Assembly: GCA_024743015.1 (NCBI GenBank)
Contig: JANSXJ010000230.1
Span: 1-5,950 of the forward strand
Length of the DNA stretch: 5,950 nucleotides
From: Hyphomonas sp.
GTDB lineage: Bacteria > Pseudomonadota > Alphaproteobacteria > Caulobacterales > Hyphomonadaceae
Direction of reading: 5' to 3'
A program made the position numbers and the translations under genes. Of the stretch, positions 1-5,950 are shown one piece after another; the stretch's first letter is position 1; every line of letters starts with the position of its first letter. The notes under the pieces are model-generated. The model ran no database searches. It was not told where the DNA came from and saw only the letters and a program-made list of their open reading frames with translations.

Positions 1-260
1 GACGCTACCCGACGCGCTGAGAATCCGTGAACGATTTTGGCCGGAACTCATCCTCCGCGGTCGCCACAGCCTGCCTAGCCCATGAGCCCCGCGACCTCAT
101 TCTCATCCTGCCCGCTGACCATGCGATTCAGGTCGTCCCGGCCTTTCCCCTGGCTATCGCTGCCACCGCGAATGCGGCTGAAGACGGCGCCATCGTGACT
201 TTCGGGATTGGGTTGCCTCGTCTCCGCAATCGTGATCAGCTTTCGTCTGAATTTGAATGA
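1..260 (+). pseudogene. Remnant of mannose-1-phosphate guanylyltransferase (manC/algA-like), internal fragment only
   Basis: An open stretch from a GTG at 27 to a stop at 258-260 translates to 77 residues that read like the middle of the ManC/AlgA nucleotidyltransferase domain. It contains FGRNSSSAVATA (family: E-P-x-GRNTAPA), then LILILPADHAIQ (family: LVLPADHVI), an AF..AI..A..AAEDG helix, and IVTFGI just before the usual P-T-R-P-E-T-G-Y-G-Y motif. ManC makes GDP-mannose from GTP and mannose-1-phosphate. The N-terminal GGxGxRLWP pyrophosphorylase signature is not in the window. An in-frame TGA lies at 18-20. The similarity collapses after residue ~62, where GLPRLRNRDQ replaces the conserved motif. 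A shifted frame at 224-238 reads P-Q-S-stop-S and may be the decayed P-E-T-G-Y. The full protein has roughly 350-480 residues, so this is a non-functional relic. The region is clearly more GC-rich than the genes that follow. A short unrelated hypothetical protein is the less likely alternative. Confidence 0.6.
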
Positions 261-399
261 CGGATATTCAATACAAATTTGGACTTGTAAAACGTTACCG
301 GTTGGCTACACGAACCAAATGTTCCGTCGCATAATTCGTGGTCGACAGAAGCCAAAAGCGACTAGTTAGAAGATCCTCGAATAAACAGGGTGAAGAGAA
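261..399. other. AT-rich spacer between the manC relic and rmlC
   Basis: This non-coding gap presumably carries the promoter of the rml genes. Its left part is strongly AT-rich (20 G or C in 60 bases at 241-300). A CATAAT at 330-335 resembles a sigma-70 -10 box, but no good -35 lies 16-18 bases upstream of it. TTGGAC at 279-284 and TTGGCT at 302-307 resemble -35 boxes but lack well-spaced -10 partners. Two small palindromes, AACGTT (290-295) and ACCGGT (297-302), sit side by side. No terminator or RNA gene was recognised. Confidence 0.5.
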
Positions 400-969
400 T
401 TGACCGAGTTTGTTCCACAAAATGGCATTGGCGATGTCGTACTCGTAAAGCCACGCCGGTTCGAAGATGATCGCGGTTATTTCACGGAATCTTACAACCA
501 GGATCTATTCGGGCAAAACGGCATAGCTGCTGCATTTGTTCAAGACAATCACTCTCTTTCACGCCCTGTGGGCACAGTTCGAGGATTACACTTCCAAACA
601 GACCCCTTTGCGCAAGGCAAACTTGTTCGATGCACACGCGGTAAGATACTGGATATCGCAGTCGATATTCGTCATGGCTCTCCTGAATACGGACAGCATG
701 TTACGGCCATCCTGAGCGCAGAAAATGGAAACCAATTGTTCATCCCTGTAGGGTTTGCACACGCATTTTGCACGTTAGAGCCGAATAGCGAAGTACAGTA
801 CAAAGTTACTGCACCCTACGTGCCCAAATGCGATTCGGGAATTGCATTCGACGACCCTGATTTAGGAATAGAATACCCGTTTCCTCTGGTTGATTTGGTC
901 CTATCGAACAAAGACCGCTCATTGCCGAGACTGAAAGATCTCCCAACCCATTTCTTATACAATACCTAA
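400..969 (+). CDS. rmlC: dTDP-4-dehydrorhamnose 3,5-epimerase (RmlC)
   Basis: Cytoplasmic cupin enzyme that epimerises C3 and C5 of dTDP-4-keto-6-deoxy-glucose, the third step to dTDP-L-rhamnose. The 189 residues match the family's usual ~180-190 and look complete. Visible landmarks are FEDDRGYFTESYN (21-33), VQDNHSLS (47-54), GTVRGLHFQ (58-66), QGKLVRC (72-78), the cupin-type FIPVGFAHAF (114-123) and QYKVTAPY (133-140). By alignment to E. coli RmlC from memory, H64, K74, Y134 and Y140 correspond to the active-site His62, Lys72, Tyr132 and Tyr138. The start is TTG at 400. An in-frame stop at 391-393 excludes anything longer, and AGGG at 387-390 is a plausible ribosome binding site nine bases upstream. 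It is the first gene of the rml set, with a 34-base gap to the preferred rmlB start. No sign of damage. Confidence 0.95.
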   Translation: MTEFVPQNGIGDVVLVKPRRFEDDRGYFTESYNQDLFGQNGIAAAFVQDNHSLSRPVGTVRGLHFQTDPFAQGKLVRCTRGKILDIAVDIRHGSPEYGQHVTAILSAENGNQLFIPVGFAHAFCTLEPNSEVQYKVTAPYVPKCDSGIAFDDPDLGIEYPFPLVDLVLSNKDRSLPRLKDLPTHFLYNT

Positions 970-1003
970 TCGCAGACCTGATTCCTAAATGGCCGAGAAT
1001 ATT

Positions 1004-2056
1004 ATGAAGATTATTGTGACCGGCGGTGCCGGATTTATTGGCTCCGCTCTCACACGGCATTTGATTAATAACACAACTGCCGAAGTCGTTGTTCTCGATA
1101 AACTGACCTACGCCGCGAACTTGGACTCATTGTCGACGGTTTCGAGCAACGATCGCTTCAGACTTCTCCAGTTAGATATTTGTGACGCTCATGCCATGGT
1201 TTCTGCGATCAACGCAGAGCAACCAACCATCATTATGCATCTGGCCGCTGAGAGCCATGTAGATCGGTCGATTACAGGGTCTCGAGAGTTCGTTGAGACA
1301 AACGTCTTGGGCACCTACAACTTATTGGAAGCCGCGCGCGACTACTGGAATGGACTAGATGGAGAGGCGAAGGATGATTTTCGATTCTTACATGTCTCAA
1401 CAGACGAGGTGTATGGATCGCTCGGAGAAATCGGTCTGTTCCAAGAAACCACACCTTACGATCCTTCCTCGCCTTACTCTTCGTCAAAAGCCGCATCGGA
1501 CCATTTAGCGATTGCTTGGTACCGCACTTATGGCCTGCCGGTGATCATCTCTAATTGCTCGAATAATTACGGCCCGAACCAATTTCCCGAGAAACTTATT
1601 CCTTTGATGATCTTGAACGCCTTAAACGAAGAACAGCTCCCGGTATATGGAAATGGGCAGAACATACGTGATTGGCTCTACGTGGACGATCACGCCAAGG
1701 CCCTGTTGCTCATCGCAACGCAAGGCCGCCTCGGAGAAAAGTACAATGTCGGCGGCAAAAATGAACGTTCAAATATAGAGGTCGTGGAGCGGATTTGCGA
1801 TATTGTCGACGAACTCCGCCCGAGTGAAACGTCCCGTCGTGATCTAATCAGCTTCGTTGAAGACCGTCCCGGGCACGATCAGCGTTACGCAATCGACGCC
1901 ACGAAACTCGAGCATGAGCTGGGGTGGAAAGCAGAAGAGAATTTCGAGTCCGGGATTCGCAAAACCGTGGAATGGTATCTGCAAAATGAGGATTGGTGGG
2001 GACCGCTTCGCAGCAAGATCTATTCAGGGCAACGATTGGGGCTCGCAACAAAGTGA
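1004..2056 (+). CDS. rmlB: dTDP-glucose 4,6-dehydratase (RmlB)
   Basis: Extended short-chain dehydrogenase/reductase that converts dTDP-glucose to dTDP-4-keto-6-deoxyglucose using bound NAD+, the second step of the pathway. Numbering from the ATG at 1004 (350 residues): the Rossmann motif TGGAGFIGS is at 6-14, [12 protein letters not shown] at 79-90, the catalytic S-T-D-E-V-Y-G at 132-138 (T133, D134, E135), Y158 and K162 form Yxxx[18 protein letters not shown] is at 184-200, [16 protein letters not shown] at 215-230 and [13 protein letters not shown] at 286-298. All family landmarks are present and the length is normal. An in-frame ATG at 989 would add MAENI. I prefer 1004 because homologues begin [14 protein letters not shown] and a GAG (995-997) precedes it, whereas 989 has no visible ribosome binding site. 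The stop overlaps the rmlD start by four bases. Confidence 0.95.
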   Translation: MKIIVTGGAGFIGSALTRHLINNTTAEVVVLDKLTYAANLDSLSTVSSNDRFRLLQLDICDAHAMVSAINAEQPTIIMHLAAESHVDRSITGSREFVETNVLGTYNLLEAARDYWNGLDGEAKDDFRFLHVSTDEVYGSLGEIGLFQETTPYDPSSPYSSSKAASDHLAIAWYRTYGLPVIISNCSNNYGPNQFPEKLIPLMILNALNEEQLPVYGNGQNIRDWLYVDDHAKALLLIATQGRLGEKYNVGGKNERSNIEVVERICDIVDELRPSETSRRDLISFVEDRPGHDQRYAIDATKLEHELGWKAEENFESGIRKTVEWYLQNEDWWGPLRSKIYSGQRLGLATK

Positions 2057-2970
2057 CCGGTGGAAAAACGCGTATCTTTGTCGCTGGTGCGTCGGGACAA
2101 TTGGCGAACAGTCTCTGCGAACTTGCCAAAGCCAAAGAGATGGATCTGGGCGTCTTTGGGCGCCCAGCACTGAAGATTGCCGAGCTTGATTCGGTCGAAC
2201 AATCGATTGCAAGTTTTTCGCCAGACATTGTAATCAATGCAGCGGCCTATACCGCCGTCGATGCAGCGGAGAACGACGAAGATTCAGCTTATCGCGCCAA
2301 TTCGACCGGACCTAAAAATTTGGCTCTAATAACGGCGCGTTTAAAGATTCCAGTTGTGCACATTTCCACCGATTACGTCTTCGACGGAACGAAACCTGAC
2401 GCCTACTCAGAATCCGATCCGATCTCGCCGTTGGGTGTGTATGGTGCATCAAAGTGGGCGGGAGAAGAGGCCGTCCGCTCCGAAAATAGCAAACACTTGA
2501 TTATCAGGACAGCCTGGGTGTTCAGCCCATTCGGCAAGAATTTTGTCAAGACGATGCTCGGACTCGCTGAAACGCGAGACCATATTAGTGTCGTGGCCGA
2601 TCAAATCGGAAACCCCACTTACGCGCCGCATCTGGCCGAAGCTTTGCTAAACGCGTGCCAAAAGATCAGCGGTACTAATCGCGACGAGCATCTGCCGTGG
2701 GGAACCTTCCACTTGGTCGGTGCAGGAGATGCCAGTTGGGCTGATCTAGCAGAAGCGACGATGCTCGCGAGCGCAAAATTCGGCGGTCCAAGCGCGGAAA
2801 TAAGGCGTATATCCACGGATGAGTTTCCGACTGCAGCCAAGCGCCCGGCCAATTCCAGGCTAAATACGCGGTATATTGCAGAGCAGTGGGGTATTTCGTT
2901 GCCCGATTGGCGCGAAGGCGTCATAGAGTGCGCGCGGAGAACGATGGATCATCGGCAAACCGAAAGCTAA
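2053..2970 (+). CDS. rmlD: dTDP-4-dehydrorhamnose reductase (RmlD)
   Basis: NAD(P)H-dependent SDR enzyme that reduces dTDP-6-deoxy-L-lyxo-4-hexulose to dTDP-L-rhamnose, the last step of the pathway. The start chosen is GTG at 2053, which overlaps the rmlB stop as GTGA and suggests translational coupling. This gives 305 residues, near the family's ~290-300. The upstream in-frame TTG at 1993 would add 20 unrelated residues encoded within rmlB. A GGGG at 2038-2041 is only a loosely placed ribosome binding site. Motifs: AGASGQLA (11-18, nucleotide binding), [13 protein letters not shown] (58-70), [10 protein letters not shown] (103-112, with T106), Y130 and K134 in [16 protein letters not shown] (151-157), DQIGNPTYA (183-191), and the C-terminal KRPANSRL (263-270). 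The usual third glycine of GxxGQLG is alanine here (A18). The gene otherwise looks intact. Confidence 0.95.
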   Translation: MTGGKTRIFVAGASGQLANSLCELAKAKEMDLGVFGRPALKIAELDSVEQSIASFSPDIVINAAAYTAVDAAENDEDSAYRANSTGPKNLALITARLKIPVVHISTDYVFDGTKPDAYSESDPISPLGVYGASKWAGEEAVRSENSKHLIIRTAWVFSPFGKNFVKTMLGLAETRDHISVVADQIGNPTYAPHLAEALLNACQKISGTNRDEHLPWGTFHLVGAGDASWADLAEATMLASAKFGGPSAEIRRISTDEFPTAAKRPANSRLNTRYIAEQWGISLPDWREGVIECARRTMDHRQTES

Positions 2971-2983
2971 TCTGGAGCGTTGA

Positions 2984-3856
2984 ATGAAGGGCATAATTCT
3001 AGCGGGAGGACTTGGTACGAGACTGCACCCGATCACCTACAGCGTCTCAAAGCAATTATTGCCGGTCTATGATAAGCCGATGATATATTATCCGATCAGC
3101 CTGCTCATGCTGGCGGGAATTCGAGAAATTTTGATCATCACCACGCCCGAGTCCCGTCCCCTCTTCGAAGACTTATTGGGAGACGGTTCACGACTTGGTG
3201 TCGAATTCCAATTTGCGACACAGACGGATCCGCGCGGTTTGGCAGATGCATTCTTGATCGGCGAGACGTTCATCGACGGCGGCAAGTGCGCGCTCGCATT
3301 GGGCGATAATATATTCTATGGCTCCGGCCTTGGCATGCAACTTTTGAGAGCTGGCCAAATTGAGTCTGGTGCCAATGTATTCGCTTACAAGGTGCCCGAT
3401 CCTCATCGATTTGGGATTGTTGAAGTTGATGATTCGGGCAAAGCCCTCTCGATCGAAGAAAAACCATCAAATCCCAAAAGCGATTGGGCAGTTACGGGGC
3501 TATATTTTTATGATCAGGACGTCGTAGGTATCGCTAAAGCTGTCAAACCATCCGCTCGCGGCGAGATTGAGATTACCTCGATTAATGAGGAGTATTTGAA
3601 ACACGGGGCGCTACAAGTGACCCAGTTATCGCGCGGAACAGCATGGCTGGACGCTGGAACGTTTGACAGCCTGCTCGACGCATCTCACTTCGTGCAGATG
3701 TTGGAAAAACGACAGAAATTTAAAGTCGCGTGTCTTGAAGAAGTCGCATGGCGCAAGGGCTTTATCGACGACGAAGCTTTGGAGAAACTGGCAATGAGCT
3801 TCAAAAATGAGTACCAACCATACTTGCTCTCGCTGCTAAACACATCGGGACGTTGA
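2984..3856 (+). CDS. rmlA: Glucose-1-phosphate thymidylyltransferase (RmlA)
   Basis: Joins dTTP and glucose-1-phosphate to give dTDP-glucose and pyrophosphate, the committed first step of dTDP-L-rhamnose synthesis and the usual point of feedback inhibition by dTDP-rhamnose. The 290 residues match the family length. Landmarks are the nucleotidyltransferase signature [12 protein letters not shown] (7-18), [16 protein letters not shown] (22-37), GLADAF (85-90), LGDNIFYG (106-113, D108 as a probable Mg2+ ligand), DPHRFGIVE (139-147), IEEKP (157-161), TGLYFYD (171-177), [10 protein letters not shown] (192-201) and [13 protein letters not shown] (218-230, D224 as the second probable metal ligand). 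The ATG at 2984 lies six bases after a clear GGAG (2974-2977) and 13 bases after rmlD. It is the last gene of the rml set. Its stop is only five bases from the stop of the convergent wzt gene. Confidence 0.96.
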   Translation: MKGIILAGGLGTRLHPITYSVSKQLLPVYDKPMIYYPISLLMLAGIREILIITTPESRPLFEDLLGDGSRLGVEFQFATQTDPRGLADAFLIGETFIDGGKCALALGDNIFYGSGLGMQLLRAGQIESGANVFAYKVPDPHRFGIVEVDDSGKALSIEEKPSNPKSDWAVTGLYFYDQDVVGIAKAVKPSARGEIEITSINEEYLKHGALQVTQLSRGTAWLDAGTFDSLLDASHFVQMLEKRQKFKVACLEEVAWRKGFIDDEALEKLAMSFKNEYQPYLLSLLNTSGR

Positions 3857-3861
3857 TCGGA

Positions 3862-4620
3862 TCACGCCCGTCGTTTTGCTTGGTCCTCAATATAGGCATC
3901 CCAAATATTCTCGACTTCGCCTTTTGCGCGCACGCGGCCGCGCTCGAGCCAAATCGCTCTATTACAATTCGCCTGTAATAGCGCTTTGGAGTGGGACGCG
4001 AGCACAAGAATACCAGCCTCGCTGACGAACGAATTCATCCGCTCTACCGCCCGCGCTTTAAATGCCGCATCTCCAGCGCTCAACCATTCATCAAGCAATA
4101 ATATTTCCGGCTTGAAAGCGGTCGCAATGGCAAAGCTTAATCGGATCTGCATCCCCGCTGAATACGTTCGCACCGGCATATCCAAAAACTCTCCGAGCTG
4201 CGAAAACTCGGCGATTTGTTCTCTTTGTTCTTCAATCTCTTCTCGGCGATGACCGGCGGCTAGTCCGCGGAGCATGATGTTTTCATTGCCCGTTACGTCC
4301 GCCTGCATTCCCAGATTAATATTGATCAGGTTCGTACACGTCCCCCGGATTTCTACATATCCCTCATCCGGAGGATAGATTCCTGCCAACACCTGCAAAA
4401 GCGTTGTTTTGCCAGACCCATTGGCACCAATTATTGCGAGTCTGTCGCCGGAATTGAGCTCTAAGTCGACATCCGTCAGGGATTTGACACCAATCAGCCT
4501 GCCAGATTTGTTTCTGATGATATTGGGCGCATCATCTTTGCCGCTACGAGTGGTGGGAACGGCGTTAGCTGAGTATAAAGGGAATGTCAGCGAAACATTC
4601 TCTACATAAACATGAGGCAT
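3862..4620 (-). CDS. wzt: Polysaccharide ABC transporter, ATP-binding protein (Wzt/KpsT type)
   Basis: ATPase subunit that powers export of a completed glycan across the inner membrane with the Wzm permease encoded just upstream. In 252 residues it shows Walker A GANGSGKT (65-72), the signature loop YSAGMQ (153-158), Walker B ILLLDE (173-178, E178 catalytic) followed by WLSAGD, and the switch histidine in ASHS (H210). The N-terminus V-S-L-T-F-P-L-Y followed by an insert before the Walker A domain is typical of the Wzt/TagH branch. The protein ends about 40 residues after the switch region. It therefore lacks the extra C-terminal carbohydrate-binding domain of Wzt proteins that recognise a capped chain end, such as that of E. 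coli O9a. The start at 4618-4620 is supported by GAGGT (4628-4632), which overlaps the wzm stop region, with a 10-base gap between the genes. KpsT-like capsule export is an equal possibility. Confidence 0.93.
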   Translation of the reverse strand: MPHVYVENVSLTFPLYSANAVPTTRSGKDDAPNIIRNKSGRLIGVKSLTDVDLELNSGDRLAIIGANGSGKTTLLQVLAGIYPPDEGYVEIRGTCTNLININLGMQADVTGNENIMLRGLAAGHRREEIEEQREQIAEFSQLGEFLDMPVRTYSAGMQIRLSFAIATAFKPEILLLDEWLSAGDAAFKARAVERMNSFVSEAGILVLASHSKALLQANCNRAIWLERGRVRAKGEVENIWDAYIEDQAKRRA

Positions 4621-4630
4621 AAAATCTACC

Positions 4631-5458
4631 TCAAAGCCAAAACGGCAGACGACGACGCATCAAAGCGCCGACAATGATCGCAGCGATCCAGACCAAGACC
4701 GAGAATCCAACAACAATTGCCCAACTGTGAAACGGGAACGGCTGCCCCAATAGTGGCGCCCGAAACACCTCGAGGAAGTGAGTGATTGGGTTCGCCGTAG
4801 CCACATAGTATCTGAGCCCTCCCTGCTCCTCATAGACCCACATAACCGGGGTCAAGAAAAACAATAGCCTCGTCACTGCAGAAACAAGATGCGAAAAATC
4901 CTCCCACCGCGTCGCTATCAGTCCGAACATCAATTGGATCGGTGGACTCACGATTAAGAATATCGCTAGGGCAGGAATCACATTTAGTGCGCCCCAATCG
5001 GGTCGCCATCCCATGAAAGCCATCACGATCAGCGCCGTTGCCATGTGCAACAAGAACGGAAACACCGAACGAACAATCCGTATGTACACATAGACCGAGT
5101 ATGGCAGCGGGGTGCTTTTAATCCACGCGGTGGATGCCCTAAAAACGTCGCAACCATCGCTGATATTGCCGACTATATACTGAAATCCAGCAAATCCAAG
5201 CGCAACATAGAGCACGAAGTCGACTTGCGACATTTGCGAGAAACTTCCGAAGAAGAGCACAATCGCGCCCACGAGCATCAAATATGAAACAACGATCCAA
5301 GCTAGACCGAGTATGCTGCGTCGGTATCGCGCCTGAATTTCATTGGCTGCGAAAGCCATCCATAAGGATCGATATTGTAAGCCGTTTGCAAAGTCAGTGA
5401 GCACAGACCGCATATCGAACTTGGAGATGTTTCCGTATATCCTAACAATCTCGCTCAT
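4631..5458 (-). CDS. wzm: Polysaccharide ABC transporter permease (Wzm/KpsM type, ABC-2 family)
   Basis: Inner-membrane channel subunit of a polysaccharide exporter; with Wzt it moves lipid-linked or capsular glycan to the periplasm. The 275 residues fit the family (about 255-290). The N-terminal cytoplasmic segment ends in ANEIQARYRRSILGLAW (38-54), the conserved amphipathic entry motif of these permeases. Likely membrane spans by hydrophobicity are ~51-71, 82-100, 130-149, 158-179, 193-209 and 245-266, giving six in total. The L-T-P-V-M-W motif (202-207) before span five's end and NPITHFLEVFR (223-233) are also typical, as is the basic tail MRRRLPFWL. The start is the ATG at 5456-5458, with only a weak GAAAGA-like ribosome binding site. 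An internal Met16 is an alternative. It is the promoter-proximal gene of a two-gene minus-strand operon with wzt. Confidence 0.93.
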   Translation of the reverse strand: MSEIVRIYGNISKFDMRSVLTDFANGLQYRSLWMAFAANEIQARYRRSILGLAWIVVSYLMLVGAIVLFFGSFSQMSQVDFVLYVALGFAGFQYIVGNISDGCDVFRASTAWIKSTPLPYSVYVYIRIVRSVFPFLLHMATALIVMAFMGWRPDWGALNVIPALAIFLIVSPPIQLMFGLIATRWEDFSHLVSAVTRLLFFLTPVMWVYEEQGGLRYYVATANPITHFLEVFRAPLLGQPFPFHSWAIVVGFSVLVWIAAIIVGALMRRRLPFWL

Positions 5459-5519
5459 TCTATGTCTTTCAATACGAAAATCTGGTCATCGCTTTGGTCA
5501 GACCTAGCCCGAACAGATC

Positions 5520-5548
5520 GGTCTACGCGATGCGATTCAAGGTATCAA
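5520..5548 (-). promoter_or_regulatory. Candidate promoter for wzm-wzt
   Basis: On the minus strand TTGATA (5543-5548) is followed after 17 bases by TAGACC (5520-5525), about 60 bases upstream of the wzm start. The -35 matches the sigma-70 consensus well but the -10 matches at only three positions, so this is a tentative call based on spacing and position. Confidence 0.22.
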
Positions 5549-5696
5549 CCCATCTTACCGTGCGCCGTGTTGCAAAATATGTGGGCGATTGGAGGTGTGT
5601 CTGAAATGAACAATTTGTCGCCAGCGACTCGTCCTACAGGAAAACGTGATTATGGTGAGCATGCCGTTCCGGTCCTAAACAAGATTGGGCACGGAC

Positions 5697-5720
5697 AGCG
5701 CAGGTTAAGTGCGTTTTTTT
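5697..5720 (+). terminator. Weak terminator-like hairpin with T-run
   Basis: AGCGCA (5697-5702) can pair with TGCGTT (5710-5715), including one G-U pair, around the loop GGTTAAG, and a run of seven T covers 5714-5720. The stem is short for an intrinsic terminator and no rightward gene is recognised before it. It could instead insulate the gene at 5798 from upstream transcription, or be chance. Confidence 0.25.
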
Positions 5721-5730
5721 GCTTATGAAA

Positions 5731-5759
5731 TTGACTTTCCCGGACAGTACGCATTGTGT
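5731..5759 (+). promoter_or_regulatory. Candidate promoter for the methyltransferase-like gene
   Basis: TTGACT (5731-5736) matches five of six bases of the -35 consensus. At 17 bases spacing the -10 position reads TTGTGT (5754-5759), a poor match. The site lies about 40 bases before the start codon at 5798 and just after the T-run hairpin, which is the expected place for this gene's promoter. The -10 weakness keeps confidence low. Confidence 0.33.
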
Positions 5760-5780
5760 AGCTGTTCAAAGCTAGTTTGA
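5759..5780 (+). repeat. Two overlapping small inverted repeats in the presumed leader of the gene at 5798
   Basis: TAGCT (5759-5763) and AGCTA (5770-5774) form a perfect 5-bp inverted repeat around GTTCAA. TCAAA (5766-5770) and TTTGA (5776-5780) form another around GCTAG. The two share bases, so only one hairpin could form at a time in RNA. They sit between the candidate promoter and the ribosome binding site. They may be an operator, a leader structure or chance. Confidence 0.3.
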
Positions 5781-5797
5781 TTATCAGGGGCAAAAAA

Positions 5798-5950
5798 ATG
5801 GAAACGACGTTGACCCAGTCTTCTGTGTGCAATATTTGCGGAGGCACGGATTTTGGACCAGGTCCGGGCGGGCGAAGCTCTCGCTCGGGACACCCTCCCC
5901 ATTGTTGTTCTTGTCTCTCACTCGAACGACATAGGACTGCGCGAGCTGCA
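5798..5950 (+). CDS. Probable SAM-dependent methyltransferase with N-terminal cysteine motif, 5' part only
   Basis: The ATG at 5798 is preceded by a strong ribosome binding site, AGGGG at 5786-5790, seven bases upstream. The frame stays open for 51 codons to the window edge, so the gene is truncated by the window and not shown to be broken. The N-terminus has C11-x2-C14, then GPGGR (22-26), then PPHC-C-S-C (C36 and C39), followed by SLERHR (41-46). From recall, this pattern of two CxxC pairs around GPGGR and ending in SLERHR opens a family of class I methyltransferases found in surface-polysaccharide clusters. The cysteines probably bind zinc. The SAM-binding domain itself lies beyond the window, so the catalytic assignment is inferred from the N-terminus alone. 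A role in methylating a sugar or chain end would fit the neighbourhood but is not shown. Confidence 0.62.
   Translation, partial: METTLTQSSVCNICGGTDFGPGPGGRSSRSGHPPHCCSCLSLERHRTARAA

Larger units (their letters stand above)
5459..5797. other. Divergent intergenic region between wzm and the methyltransferase-like gene
   Basis: This 339-base gap separates the leftward exporter operon from the rightward gene at 5798. I found no convincing gene here. An open frame at 5462-5728 starts against the wzm start, has no ribosome binding site and resembles nothing I know. The region must hold the promoters for both directions. Candidates are a leftward TTGATA-N17-TAGACC (5520-5548) and a rightward TTGACT at 5731. 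Small inverted repeats occur at 5496-5504 (GGTC-A-GACC), 5617-5628 (GTCGC-CA-GCGAC) and 5759-5780, and a hairpin followed by a run of T lies at 5697-5720. Confidence 0.6.

Noticed and set aside
989..1003. Upstream ATG start for rmlB adding MAENI
   Set aside because: No ribosome binding site precedes it, and RmlB proteins usually begin right at [14 protein letters not shown], which matches the ATG at 1004. It remains possible.
1993..2052. Upstream TTG start for rmlD adding 20 residues
   Set aside because: The extension is encoded inside rmlB and does not resemble RmlD. The GTG at 2053 overlapping the rmlB stop gives a normal N-terminus.
1848..2237. Minus-strand open frame of 129 codons spanning the rmlB-rmlD junction
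   Set aside because: It lies opposite two intact genes with full family motifs. Its composition is typical of an antisense frame, and no ribosome binding site was seen.
5045..5287. Plus-strand open frame inside wzm
   Set aside because: It is antisense to a clear ABC-2 permease with conserved motifs and has no motif of its own.
5617..5628. Palindrome GTCGC-CA-GCGAC as a repressor operator
   Set aside because: It is short, single-copy, and about 115 bases from the nearest rightward candidate promoter. It is listed only as a small inverted repeat in the spacer.
5462..5728. Plus-strand open frame of 88 codons in the divergent spacer
   Set aside because: It starts immediately next to the wzm start, lacks a ribosome binding site, has no recognisable motif, and would cover the presumed exporter promoter.
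1..5950. CRISPR array, tRNA, rRNA, insertion sequence or toxin-antitoxin system
   Set aside because: No regularly spaced repeats, tRNA-like folds, transposase motifs, terminal inverted repeats or small paired toxin genes were seen on either strand.

Overview
The window carries part of a surface-polysaccharide (O-antigen, capsule or exopolysaccharide) gene cluster from a Gram-negative bacterium. A proteobacterium is likely, most plausibly an alphaproteobacterium. This rests on the style of the rml and ABC-transporter proteins, the use of GTG and TTG starts, and the cysteine-containing methyltransferase start at the right edge. The taxonomic call is an inference; no rRNA or other marker gene is present.

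Layout, left to right. Positions 1-260 hold a GC-rich, eroded remnant of a mannose-1-phosphate guanylyltransferase (manC-like) gene. An AT-rich spacer follows (261-399). Next come four plus-strand genes in the order rmlC-rmlB-rmlD-rmlA (400-3856), tightly packed and all apparently intact. They supply every step from glucose-1-phosphate to dTDP-L-rhamnose: RmlA makes dTDP-glucose, RmlB dehydrates it, RmlC epimerises the product, and RmlD reduces it to dTDP-L-rhamnose. Only 5 bp after the rmlA stop, two minus-strand genes run the other way (3862-5458). In transcription order these are wzm (ABC-2 permease) and wzt (ABC ATPase), which together form an inner-membrane exporter for a finished polysaccharide. 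A 339-bp divergent spacer (5459-5797) holds candidate promoter and hairpin elements. At the right edge (5798-5950) begins a plus-strand gene that runs out of the window. Its N-terminus has two CxxC motifs and looks like that of a polysaccharide-cluster SAM-dependent methyltransferase.

Taken together, the genes suggest a rhamnose-containing glycan that is polymerised in the cytoplasm and exported by a Wzm/Wzt-type ABC transporter. The Wzt here has no C-terminal carbohydrate-binding domain, so chain-end recognition by Wzt is not expected.

The gene families are all well known and I see no undescribed system. The most informative observation is the left edge. By hand count, 151 of 240 bases are G or C at 1-240, 20 of 60 at 241-300, and 118 of 240 at 421-660. 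This drop coincides with the end of the broken manC homology and suggests a recombination boundary of a swapped or acquired polysaccharide locus. The other findings are modest regulatory or architectural points.
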